DNA of 30,724 bases from CAZOIA01 sp964579675. GTDB taxonomy: Bacteria > Planctomycetota > Phycisphaerae > UBA1845 > PWPN01. Position numbers and translations under genes: made by a program. Positions 8,733 through 16,168 of this stretch are shown piece after piece; the stretch's first letter is position 1; each line of letters starts with the position of its first letter. The stretch lies in the NCBI GenBank assembly GCA_964579675.1, contig CAZOIA010000045.1:1-30724 (forward strand), written 5' to 3'. The notes under the pieces are model-generated. The model saw only the letters and a program-made list of their open reading frames with translations, had not been told where the DNA came from and searched no databases.

Positions 8733-9929
8733 TCACGTGTGATAGTCCGCGTTGATGGTCACGTACTGGCGGGACAGATCGCAGGTCAACACGCGGTCGG
8801 CCGCCCGCCCGGCGCCGAGGTCGACGACGATCGGCACGTGGCGCCGGCGCATGATCTTCGACAGTTTGTGTGCATCGAGCCGGGCAGCGGGTGCGCCGTT
8901 CGTGAACAGGACGGTCCTGTCCAACCGTATCGTCACCCGCTCGGGGCGGTATGTAACGGGCGTTGCTCCCAAGGCCTGGAGGATCCGGCCCCAGTTCGGA
9001 TCGCCGCCGTTGACCGCCGTCTTGACCAGCGGGCTGACCGCGATCGCCCGGGCTGCCTTGTGGGCGTCGCCGGCGGTTCTGGCCCCCCGTACGATCACCT
9101 CCAGCACCCGCGTCGCGCCCTCACCGTCGGTGACAATCTGGTAGGCCAACGACTCGCACACCGCCCGCAGGGCCGACGCAAACGACGCGACGGCGCGCCC
9201 CGATGCGAGCTTTCCCCCGACGCCACTGGCGAGCAGGGCCACGGCATCACTCGTCGACGGGCACTCATCAACCGTCACCCGGTTGAAGGTGGGCTCGACC
9301 GCCTCGGCCAACAGCCGCCTGAGCGTGCGGGCGGGGAGTTCCGCATCGGTAGTCAAGAAGGCCAACATCGTAGCGACGTTCGGGGCAATCATCCCGCTGC
9401 CCTTGGCGCAACCGGCGATGGTAGTGGGGGATCGACCCCGGGGCACCCGCTCGCACGCCTGCTTGAGGCGGGTGTCGGTGGTCATGATCGCCCGGGCGAA
9501 CCGCCGGCCGGCGGCGGCGGACGACGACCGCGATGCCACCGCGGCGTCGATCCCGCTGCGGATCTTCGTCATCGGGAGGAACTGGCCGATCACTCCGGTA
9601 CTGGCGGGCAGTACCTCCCTCGCGGACGCCCCAATCGCACTGGAGACCCGGGCGCACATCGTTCGCGCGTCGGCAATCCCGCGTTCGCCCGTCGCCACGT
9701 TGGCACATCCGCTGTTGGCCACGATCGCACGCAGCTTACCGCTCGCCACGTGCTCCCGCCCCACCACGACCGGAGCGCCGCAGAAGCGGTTCCGCGTGAA
9801 CACCGCCGCCGCCGTACAGGACGAGTCCGCCACGAGCACGCCCAGGTCCAGCGCCCTGTTTTCCTTAATGCCGCACGCGACGCCGGCGGCACGAAATCCC
9901 CGCGGCGAAGTGATGGTGTTATTCCTCAT
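8733..9929 (-). CDS. argJ: Arginine biosynthesis bifunctional protein ArgJ
   Basis: Transfers acetyl from N-acetylornithine to glutamate, recycling acetyl in arginine synthesis; some members also make N-acetylglutamate from acetyl-CoA. It is made as one chain that cuts itself. Seen in the 398 residues: LVANSGCAN-like ANSGCANVATG (71-81), VLPASTGVIGQFLPMTKI (106-123), MTTDT (149-153), and the cleavage site KGSGMIAPNVATML with nucleophile Thr187; the usual Met before Ala is Val. Near the C-terminus NGGDPNWGRILQALG is intact. ATG at 9929 starts in the usual place. Thr187 and flanking residues are present, so it should be active. The ThiF-like gene lies 24 bases upstream, so the two are probably co-transcribed. 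Confidence 0.97.
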   Translation of the reverse strand: MRNNTITSPRGFRAAGVACGIKENRALDLGVLVADSSCTAAAVFTRNRFCGAPVVVGREHVASGKLRAIVANSGCANVATGERGIADARTMCARVSSAIGASAREVLPASTGVIGQFLPMTKIRSGIDAAVASRSSSAAAGRRFARAIMTTDTRLKQACERVPRGRSPTTIAGCAKGSGMIAPNVATMLAFLTTDAELPARTLRRLLAEAVEPTFNRVTVDECPSTSDAVALLASGVGGKLASGRAVASFASALRAVCESLAYQIVTDGEGATRVLEVIVRGARTAGDAHKAARAIAVSPLVKTAVNGGDPNWGRILQALGATPVTYRPERVTIRLDRTVLFTNGAPAARLDAHKLSKIMRRRHVPIVVDLGAGRAADRVLTCDLSRQYVTINADYHT

Positions 9930-9953
9930 GAATCCAACCCGCTGAAAAAAGCC

Positions 9954-11039
9954 TCACCTGAGGTCGTCGGCAAAGACATACTTCGCATAAACGAGCCGGG
10001 CCTCCTCCGGCTTGCCGGTGCCCTTGATGACGGCCCGGCCGTCGGCGAAAACGGTCAACTCGAACGGGTCAATCCGGGCCCTGAGCAGGAAAGCGTTGAA
10101 CCGGGGCTCGGTTCCGGCGGCCCTTCTGATCCTGTCGGCAACGGCGGCGAAGTCAATCCTCGCCCCGCCCGGCGGTGCCACCTGGACGGCGTCCCGGCCC
10201 CAGAGCGTAGTCGCACTGCTGCCGTGCTTGCCCTCAAGGTATTCAAATCTCCTCTCTTTGCAACAGGGGCAGTCACCCTGATCGTACGCTTTGGCCACGT
10301 TAAGCTGCACGGCCCGCCCCCGCCAGACATCGAAGCTGAGCAGCCGCCGATCCAGGGCATCCAACCGCCCGGTCAGGATCTTGATCGCCTCGGTCGCCTG
10401 ATGCGACGCGACCCGGGTGACCAGCGGGCCGAGCACGCCCACGGTCTCGCACGTCGGGTTCATCTCCCGAGGCGGAGCCTGCTCGAAGACGCATCGCAGG
10501 CAAGGGGTTTCGTTGGGCAAGATGGGCATCGACAGTCCCGTCGCCCCAGCGCACGCCCCATACACCCAGGGCCGATGCGTCTTGACCGCCAGGTCATTGA
10601 TCAGGTACCGGGTCTCGAAATTGTCCGTCCCATCCAGCAGCAAATCCGCCCCGTCGGCGAGTTGCTCGATGTTCCGGTGGCTCGCGTCGGTAACCACCGC
10701 CTCAATCGTGACGTTCGAGTTGATGCGTTGGAGCTTGCGCCGGGCGGCCTCGGCCTTGGGGAGATTGGCGGCGATATCGTCCTCGTCGAACAGCGTCTGA
10801 CGCTGCAGGTTGTGCAACTCGATGTAGTCGCGATCCACGATGCGAAGCAGGCCGACACCTGCCCGGACCAGGATATTGGCCAGAGCCGAGCCCAGCCCCC
10901 CGCACCCGATCAGCGCGACCCGCGAGGCCAAGAGCTTGCGCTGGCCCGCCTCGCCAATGGGCTCAAAGAGCATCTGGCGGGAGTACCGCGTCAAGTCGGC
11001 GTCCGGTTCGATCGGTTGAGTGTCTTCACTGGCAGCCAT
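9954..11039 (-). CDS. thiF: ThiF/MoeB-family E1-like adenylyltransferase
   Basis: E1-like enzyme that adenylates the C-terminal Gly-Gly of a small sulfur carrier (ThiS or MoaD type) for thiamine or molybdopterin synthesis. Seen in 361 residues: RYSRQM (19-23), nucleotide loop VALIGCGGLGS (41-51), VDRDYIELHNLQRQ (69-81), DGTDN (136-140), zinc cysteines C180/C183 and C257/C260, and Cys197 in PTCETVGVLGP, the position of the conserved catalytic Cys. There is no rhodanese domain; instead residues ~275-361 form a domain ending IKGTGKPEEARLVYAKYVF, as in Bacillus-type ThiF. No thiS, thiG or moaD is nearby, so thiF versus moeB is not settled. A possible tiny ORF ends eight bases upstream and argJ follows 24 bases downstream. 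Confidence 0.88.
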   Translation of the reverse strand: MAASEDTQPIEPDADLTRYSRQMLFEPIGEAGQRKLLASRVALIGCGGLGSALANILVRAGVGLLRIVDRDYIELHNLQRQTLFDEDDIAANLPKAEAARRKLQRINSNVTIEAVVTDASHRNIEQLADGADLLLDGTDNFETRYLINDLAVKTHRPWVYGACAGATGLSMPILPNETPCLRCVFEQAPPREMNPTCETVGVLGPLVTRVASHQATEAIKILTGRLDALDRRLLSFDVWRGRAVQLNVAKAYDQGDCPCCKERRFEYLEGKHGSSATTLWGRDAVQVAPPGGARIDFAAVADRIRRAAGTEPRFNAFLLRARIDPFELTVFADGRAVIKGTGKPEEARLVYAKYVFADDLR

Positions 11040-11047
11040 TGCAGCAA

Positions 11048-11158
11048 TTACGTTCTTTCCGGGTCCGACCCACCGCTCAGCCCACTGAGGTGATGGCAGA
11101 GACCGATGAAAAGCATGACCGCCGCTCCCAGGAGCGACGAACTGGCATTCCGGCGCAC
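11048..11158 (-). CDS. Possible small single-pass membrane protein upstream of the ThiF-like gene
   Basis: A 36-residue frame from GTG 11158 (or up to 62 residues from an ATG at 11236) ending in TAA at 11048-11050. It holds one clear hydrophobic stretch, LLGAAVMLFIGLCHHLSGL, with RR before it and a polar tail after. An AGGCAGG precedes the GTG by about seven bases. Third codon positions are GC-rich as in real genes of the window. The stop is eight bases before the ThiF-like ATG, suggesting coupling. No family was recognised; it may equally be the leader of the downstream gene. Confidence 0.35.
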   Translation of the reverse strand: MRRNASSSLLGAAVMLFIGLCHHLSGLSGGSDPERT

Positions 11159-11307
11159 GATCCGCCTGCCTTGTATTATGATACTGATTTCGCGATCATG
11201 GAAGCAGGTGCCACGGTGGCGTGAACCCTTCGCCATCCTGACCGCAGCCGGGCGCGAACAAAGGCCCCCAATTGACTCGCAGCCGACCCTTGCACGGAGA
11301 TATCCTC

Positions 11308-12702
11308 ATGAATGCTGGGAAAACGAATCGCCGTCAATTCCTGCACCAGGCTGCCGCCACGGCGGCGACGGTGGCGGCGGGGACGTCGGCCGTCGCTTCC
11401 AGCCCGCAAGAACGCACCATCAGCTCTGCCGCCGGAGCCCCTGCCGCGTCGAGCAACAACAAGATCGTCATCGGTATGATGGGTACCGGCGGGCGGGGAA
11501 AATGGCTACTCCACGAAGAGCTGACCAAGAGACCCAACGTCGAAATCGCCTATCTGTGCGACGTGGACGAGGCACGCCTGAATGAAGCGGCGGCACTGGT
11601 GGAGAAGGCCACGGGCAAACGCCCGAAGACCGTCAGCGACTTCCAGCGCATCCTCGACGACAAGTCGGTTGACGCCTTGTTCAACGTCACGCCGGACCAT
11701 TGGCACGCTTTGGGAACGATCCGGGCGTGTCAGGCCGGTAAAGACGTCTACGTGGAGAAGCCGGCGTCGCACAACGTCTGGGAGGGGCGAAAGATGGTTG
11801 AGGCGGCCCGCAAGTACGACCGCGTGGTCCAGCTCGGCACGCAGACCCGCAGCGGGCCCTACACCCACCAGGCGGTCGAGTTCCTCCGGGCGGGCAAGAT
11901 CGGCGAGATCCACCTGGTGCGGGTGTTCAACATGAAGAACCGCCCGCCGGTCAAGCCGAAGCCGGACGGGCCCGCGCCAAAAGGCGTCGAGTATGAGAAG
12001 TGGCTGGGGCCCGCCCCGCTTCGGCCATTCAACGCCAATCGGTTCCACGGCTCCTGGCACTGGTTCTGGGACTACTCGGGGGGGGACATCATCAACGACG
12101 CTGTCCATCAGATCGACGCCGCTCGCCTGTTGATCGGGAGGGCGTACCCCGAGGCCGTCTCGTGCGCGGGCGGCAAGCTGGCGATGAAGGATGCTCAGGA
12201 AACGCCCGATACGCAGATCGTGACCTGGGAGTTCGGCGACGATCTGCTGATGACGTTCGAGTTGACCCTTTGGACGCCGCACATGCACAAGACGCCGTGG
12301 GACTTTCGGGACACTGACGGGTTTCCGAACTGGCGCTTCAACGCGACGAAGATCGAAGTCCACGGCACCAAGGGGATGATGCTTTTCAGCCGCCACGGCG
12401 GCGGCTGGCAGGCCTGGAACCCGGACTGGAAGGAAATCGCCAACGCCCCCGGTCGGCATCCCCACCCGCCGCACATCGACAACTTCTTCGAATGCATCAA
12501 GACCCGCCAGCGCCCGAACGCCGACATCGAGGAAGGCCACCTCTCGACGGTCCTGTGCCACCTGGGCAACATCTCGTACCGCGTGGGCGGCCGGAAGCTC
12601 CGATTCGATGGGCAAGCCGAGCGCTTCGTCGGCGACGATGAGGCGAACAGGCTGCTCAAGCGGACCTACCGGGAGCCCTGGGTCGTGCCGGACGGGGTTT
12701 GA
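11308..12702 (+). CDS. Tat-exported Gfo/Idh/MocA-family oxidoreductase
   Basis: NAD(P)-dependent sugar or polyol dehydrogenase family, much expanded in planctomycetes. Seen in 464 residues: an N-terminal twin-Arg leader NRRQFLHQ followed by an Ala-rich segment ending near AVASS, the Rossmann loop IGMMGTGGRGKW, DHWHALGTIRACQAGKDVYVEKPASHNVWEG with the family EKP signature, and LGTQTRSGPYTHQAVEFLRAGKIGEI. The C-terminal half has WFWDYSGGDIINDAVHQIDAAR with the conserved D-x-x-x-H pair. The ATG at 11308 is chosen over a TTG at 11272 because GGAGA (11296-11300) precedes it by seven bases. Export with a bound cofactor explains the Tat signal; the substrate is unknown. It stands alone on the plus strand. 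Confidence 0.93.
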   Translation: MNAGKTNRRQFLHQAAATAATVAAGTSAVASSPQERTISSAAGAPAASSNNKIVIGMMGTGGRGKWLLHEELTKRPNVEIAYLCDVDEARLNEAAALVEKATGKRPKTVSDFQRILDDKSVDALFNVTPDHWHALGTIRACQAGKDVYVEKPASHNVWEGRKMVEAARKYDRVVQLGTQTRSGPYTHQAVEFLRAGKIGEIHLVRVFNMKNRPPVKPKPDGPAPKGVEYEKWLGPAPLRPFNANRFHGSWHWFWDYSGGDIINDAVHQIDAARLLIGRAYPEAVSCAGGKLAMKDAQETPDTQIVTWEFGDDLLMTFELTLWTPHMHKTPWDFRDTDGFPNWRFNATKIEVHGTKGMMLFSRHGGGWQAWNPDWKEIANAPGRHPHPPHIDNFFECIKTRQRPNADIEEGHLSTVLCHLGNISYRVGGRKLRFDGQAERFVGDDEANRLLKRTYREPWVVPDGV

Positions 12703-12715
12703 GGCCCCTGGGGCC
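12703..12715 (+). terminator. GC-rich inverted repeat right after the oxidoreductase stop
   Basis: GGCCCC-T-GGGGCC, a perfect inverted repeat starting at the base after the stop codon. There is no T-run, so a factor-independent terminator is only possible. Confidence 0.3.
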
Positions 12716-12994
12716 ACCCGTGCCGGCCGGGCGGTTTCGCACGGTCTCGCAGGGGGCACGGGCTTCAGTCCAACGCGTGAAGCGACGGTTGCGCGGCTCA
12801 ATCGGGTACGCGACCGATCGTCGCTGCCGGGAAAACTCACAGGCATCCGCCGAGTCGGTCCGGCGTGGTTCGAGAGAAGCCGGCGATGGCACGGTGACCG
12901 GCGGGGATGTATCCGGGGAGCACGGGGTAACCGCCCTGAAAACCCCGTCATTGGGGCAAGATAAGAAAATCCAATGTTCTCAGGGTTTTTCTGC
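12716..12994. other. Non-coding gap upstream of the HU gene
   Basis: About 280 bases between the oxidoreductase and the HU promoter. No credible ORF, tRNA or repeat was seen. AT content rises from about 12955 onward as the promoter is approached. Confidence 0.5.
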
Positions 12995-13023
12995 TGGACG
13001 CGCCAACGTCAAGCGTTTATGAT
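12995..13023 (+). promoter_or_regulatory. Sigma-70-type promoter of the HU-like gene
   Basis: TGGACG (12995-13000, four of six matches to the -35 consensus), a 17-base spacer, then TATGAT (13018-13023, five of six to the -10). A strong ribosome site, GGAGG at 13065-13069, follows five bases before the ATG. The leader would be about 45 bases. Confidence 0.6.
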
Positions 13024-13074
13024 TCTGCCCGATTGGGCCGGCGGTCGGCCCAGGTTTAAGACGAGGAGGTACCT

Positions 13075-13413
13075 ATGGCCAAAGCGAAGAAAATGTCTAA
13101 GTCGGCCATTGCATCGGCCCTGGCGGAGAAGGTCGAGCTCACCAAGAAGCAGTCGGTCCTGTTCTTGGAAGAACTGGCGGGCCTGGCCTACAAGGAAGCG
13201 AAGAACAGCTTCACGCTGCCGGGTCTCGGCAAGCTGGTGCTTGTCAGTCGCAAGGCACGCATGGGGCGCAACCCCGCCACCGGCGAGACGATCAAGATTC
13301 CCGCCAAGAAGGTGGTGAGGTTCCGCGTTTCCAAGGTATGCAAGGAGGCGGTTCTGGGAACAGCGCCGGCCAAGAAGAAAGCCAAGAAGAAAGCCAAGAA
13401 GAAGAGGCGCTGA
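13075..13413 (+). CDS. HU/IHF-family DNA-binding protein with lysine-rich tail
   Basis: Nucleoid protein that bends and compacts DNA as a dimer. The 112 residues carry the HU fold: N-terminal helices ~8-45 (SKSAIASALAEKVELTKKQSVLFLEEL), LPGLGKLVLVSRKAR, and the DNA-clasping arm MGRNPATGETIKIPAKKVVRFRVSK with the conserved Arg-Asn-Pro. Classic HU ends near residue 90; here an extra basic tail of AKKK repeats closes the chain, like histone H1-type tails. The N-terminus is also lysine-rich. ATG 13075 has a near-ideal ribosome site and a good promoter, suggesting high expression. Tailed HU proteins are known in several bacterial groups; what the tail does here is inference. Confidence 0.95.
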   Translation: MAKAKKMSKSAIASALAEKVELTKKQSVLFLEELAGLAYKEAKNSFTLPGLGKLVLVSRKARMGRNPATGETIKIPAKKVVRFRVSKVCKEAVLGTAPAKKKAKKKAKKKRR

Positions 13414-13417
13414 GACG

Positions 13418-13436
13418 CACTGCCTGATCAGCAGTG
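13418..13436. terminator. Hairpin between the HU and Hpt genes
   Basis: CACTGC (13418-13423) pairs with GCAGTG (13431-13436) around a seven-base loop, four bases after the HU stop. It lacks a T-run. Its place between converging genes would suit termination from either side. Confidence 0.4.
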
Positions 13437-13566
13437 ATTCAGGTCATCAGGCCAACGACAGCCGACACAGACTTCAGCGGCCGGCGAGCTTGAATCGCCG
13501 CGACGATTCGGGAGAGGCGGTTGGCGGCAAGCGCTTCCCGGGTCTTCGCGGCGGTTCTATTGTTGC

Positions 13567-13899
13567 TCAAGCTTGGGGGCTTCGCGTCTCCATCGCGCGC
13601 CGGCACATTGAAATGAGCCCCTCCAGTTCTTCCGCAACGTCGGTGACCGAATCGGCATTCCTTGCTGATTGTTCCAAAGCGGCAGCCATTTGCCCGATCG
13701 TATGGAAACCGAATCCGCCGCTGGAACCCTTGAGTTGATGGGCGAGCCGAGCCAATCCCTCCAGGTCGTTGGCCGCGTAAGCCACCTCCAGCGAACGCAC
13801 GCGATCCTTCAGGTGGTTCACGAACCCGCCAATCAATTCCACCATATCGGGATCGCCGGTCATGCTGCTGAGAATCGGCGACCGGTTCGGGCATGGCAT
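13567..13899 (-). CDS. Stand-alone Hpt (histidine phosphotransfer) protein
   Basis: Passes phosphate between receiver domains in multi-step phosphorelays. A 110-residue chain that is all one Hpt domain: the segment LARLAHQLKGSSGGFGF (about 49-65) carries phospho-acceptor His54 with the usual Lys-Gly three residues on, and the rest is a four-helix pattern ending in MCRRAMETRS. The frame opens at 13974, but ATG 13899 has GGGAGA seven bases before it. No kinase or receiver gene is adjacent, so its partners lie elsewhere. It converges on the HU gene, and 187 bases without a gene separate it from accD upstream. Confidence 0.9.
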   Translation of the reverse strand: MPCPNRSPILSSMTGDPDMVELIGGFVNHLKDRVRSLEVAYAANDLEGLARLAHQLKGSSGGFGFHTIGQMAAALEQSARNADSVTDVAEELEGLISMCRRAMETRSPQA

Positions 13900-14086
13900 A
13901 TATCTTTCTCCCTGCGAGAACAACCGAAACCCATCCGAGGAGCAACCCTCGCCCGAGTGTCTCTCACCCGGCACAGTATCTTATCGGCCGCCAGGGACAC
14001 GAACCTGACTTACGGGTTCTGAAGATTGCGGTTATCGATCGCCAGGCCGGAGATGTAGAACGTCCCCTCTTCTTGACCCGGGAAGC

Positions 14087-14941
14087 TTACTTGCCCGCAT
14101 AGTCGATGATCCGGGCAATCTCCGTTCGCAGATTGCGCCGGTGGACAATGCGGTCGACGAAGCCGTGCTGGAGCATGAATTCTGCCGATTGGAAGTCCTC
14201 GGGCAGTTGGGCCTTGATCGTGTTCTCGATCACGCGCGGTCCGGCAAACCCGATCATGGCCCCCGGCTCGGCCAGGTGGACATCTCCGAGCGAGGCGAAG
14301 CTGGCCGCCACGCCGGCAGTCGTGGGGTCGGTCATGACAACGATGTACAACCCGTGTGCATCGTCTAAACGTGCCGCTGCCGCCGCGGTCTTGCTCATCT
14401 GGACCAGCGACACCATCCCCTCTTGCATCCGGGCGCCGCCGGAAGCGGTGACGATAACGAACGGGATGTTGGAGTCGGCGGCCCGCTCGATGGCGGATGT
14501 CACCTTCTCGCCGACCACCGCTCCCATCGAGGCCATGATGAAGAACGGGTCCATCACGGCGAGGATCACCGGGCGGCCTCGGATGAACGCCTTGCCGACG
14601 ACGACGGCTTCCCTCTCGCCGGTCGCCTCCTGTGCCTGACGGAGTCGGACCTTGTACTTCAGGCGTTCATGGAACTTCAGCGGATCGGTGCTCGCCAGGT
14701 CCGGCAGGAACTCCTCGAACGTATCCGGATCGACCAGTTGCGTGATCCGCGTCCGGGCCGGTATCCGGTGGTGGAACCCGCACTCCGGGCAAACGTGGAG
14801 GTTCTCCTCGAGTGCCTTGCGGTACACGGTGGTCTGGCAGGCTGGACATTGCGCCCACAGACCCCTGGGAACGTCAACCCGATTAGGCACCGGCCGGCCG
14901 GGACCGGCAGGCCCTGCACTGGTGGAACCCTCGTCGGCCAA
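14087..14941 (-). CDS. accD: Acetyl-CoA carboxylase carboxyltransferase subunit beta
   Basis: With AccA it moves the carboxyl group from biotin to acetyl-CoA, giving malonyl-CoA for fatty acid synthesis. The 284 residues show the N-terminal zinc ribbon C32-x2-C35 ... C51-x2-C54, then the crotonase-like core: DPFFIMASMGAVVGEK, VTASGGARMQEGM (oxyanion region), TDPTTAGVAASFASLGD, and EPGAMIGFAGPRVIENT. The start codon is TTG (14939-14941), supported by GGAG eight bases upstream; no better in-frame ATG exists. It follows the two LptF/G-type genes by 99 bases on the same strand, an unusual link of lipid A export and fatty acid supply. accA is not in the window. Confidence 0.97.
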   Translation of the reverse strand: MADEGSTSAGPAGPGRPVPNRVDVPRGLWAQCPACQTTVYRKALEENLHVCPECGFHHRIPARTRITQLVDPDTFEEFLPDLASTDPLKFHERLKYKVRLRQAQEATGEREAVVVGKAFIRGRPVILAVMDPFFIMASMGAVVGEKVTSAIERAADSNIPFVIVTASGGARMQEGMVSLVQMSKTAAAAARLDDAHGLYIVVMTDPTTAGVAASFASLGDVHLAEPGAMIGFAGPRVIENTIKAQLPEDFQSAEFMLQHGFVDRIVHRRNLRTEIARIIDYAGK

Positions 14942-15040
14942 GACTCGTTCTCCATCCTCCCGCTGCCAAACGCCTCCCCCACCGACCTGTCGCCGCCCGC
15001 CACCCCCATTGTTAGCGGTTTCTCCCGGCGAAGTCCACCG

Positions 15041-16156
15041 TTACGTCTTGACGTTGTCAAGCAGCACGACCGCCACTGGGCCGAAGGCGAATATCGGCAG
15101 CCAATGGGGCAGGGCCAGCGAGAAACCCTCCACCGATCCTACCACCTGTTGACCAATGAAGCTCGCCAGGAAGGCGACGCCACAGGTCCCCAGGGCCTTG
15201 GCGCCTTGGGTGAGCACGCTCTCGGGCAGTCGATTCATGAAGAAGGCCATCCCCAAGAGCAGGAGGATCATGTTGCTGATGGGCAGGGTGAACCGGGCAT
15301 GTCTGACCTGGGCGATCTGGACGGGGCTGGTGTCCCCCCGTTGTTCGAGCCGTTTGAGGTCGCCGAGGCTGAGGAAGTGAAGCCACTGAGCCGTCTTCCG
15401 GAGCAGCAGATCCTCGGGCGACAGCTCGCTCGGGTAAAAGCGAACCGGGGCGAACACGAGCCGATCCTCTGTGCTCAGCCCTTCGGAGACGCCGGAGGAC
15501 CTCCTGATTCGCACCCCCCGCTGGACCAGTTTCCAACCGCGGTTCTGGCCGTCCCACTCCGCCCGGTCGGCAGTGACGACGGCCTCTATCTGTCCGGGGG
15601 CGGCGGGATTGTCGGACAGCTCCATGATGATGAGGCCGCCGACCATCTTGTCCCTGGGGGAGAACTGCTGGGCACTGAGCAACCGGTTCTCGCCGTCCCT
15701 GACGCACCAGATCTGATACACCCGCGCCCCTTCCACGTCATCGCGCTGCCGGGCCAGCTTGGGCGCGACTTGAGGCAGGATCATCTCGTGGTCGAGCCAG
15801 AGCAGGATGTTCATCACCAGACCCGCCAGGATGATCGGCGCCGCGAGCCGGTACAGACTAGTGCCCGACGCCAGGACGGCGGTGACCTCGTTGTGCCTCT
15901 GGAGCCTGGCCAGCGTCCCGCATGCCGCGAACAGCGTGATGACTCCCGAAAGCTGGGAGAAGTAGAGCGGGAGGTTGTAGAAGTAGTAGCTGGCAACGTG
16001 CGCGATCACCATGCCGGCGGGCTTGCCCTCTTCGGTGAACTCGTCGAAGTTGACGAACAAATCGAGCACCACGTACAGGCTGATCAGCACAAATAGCGAC
16101 AGCATGTAGTTGAGCACGAAGGCCCGCAGCAAGTAGCGGTCGAGTGTTCTGATCAT
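15041..16156 (-). CDS. lptF: LptF/LptG-family lipopolysaccharide export permease (YjgP/YjgQ)
   Basis: Inner-membrane half of the LptB2FG exporter that pulls LPS from the membrane and feeds it to LptC/A. At 371 residues it has the normal size. Seen: three N-terminal helices (LLRAFVLNYMLSLFVLISLYVVLDLF; LPLYFSQLSGVITLFAACGTLARL; APIILAGLVMNILLWL), the cytoplasmic coupling stretch RHNEVTAVLASGTSLYRL, a central periplasmic beta domain (~105-275), and three C-terminal helices ending FAFGPVAVVLLDNV. The gene begins 12 bases after the larger family member, so they form one transcript. Which is LptF and which LptG cannot be told by eye; the symbol is provisional. Confidence 0.88.
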   Translation of the reverse strand: MIRTLDRYLLRAFVLNYMLSLFVLISLYVVLDLFVNFDEFTEEGKPAGMVIAHVASYYFYNLPLYFSQLSGVITLFAACGTLARLQRHNEVTAVLASGTSLYRLAAPIILAGLVMNILLWLDHEMILPQVAPKLARQRDDVEGARVYQIWCVRDGENRLLSAQQFSPRDKMVGGLIIMELSDNPAAPGQIEAVVTADRAEWDGQNRGWKLVQRGVRIRRSSGVSEGLSTEDRLVFAPVRFYPSELSPEDLLLRKTAQWLHFLSLGDLKRLEQRGDTSPVQIAQVRHARFTLPISNMILLLLGMAFFMNRLPESVLTQGAKALGTCGVAFLASFIGQQVVGSVEGFSLALPHWLPIFAFGPVAVVLLDNVKT

Positions 16157-16168
16157 TCAGCCAGCCGC

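Noticed and set aside
7163..8755. 530-residue plus-strand open frame
   Set aside because: Antisense to the lactate permease; low-complexity polar composition.
8739..11093. 784-residue plus-strand open frame
   Set aside because: It is antisense to argJ and the ThiF-like gene, which have clear family motifs; it has no recognisable domains and reflects high GC.
12703..13074. Gene in the gap before the HU gene
   Set aside because: Frames there are Arg/Ser/Gly-rich and start inside neighbouring genes; only promoter-like sequence is supported.
13439..13945. 168-residue minus-strand frame over the Hpt gene
   Set aside because: It overlaps the Hpt domain in another frame and lacks any motif; the Hpt frame has His54 and a ribosome site.
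14423..16096. 557-residue plus-strand open frame
   Set aside because: Antisense to accD and an LptF/G gene; no family resemblance.
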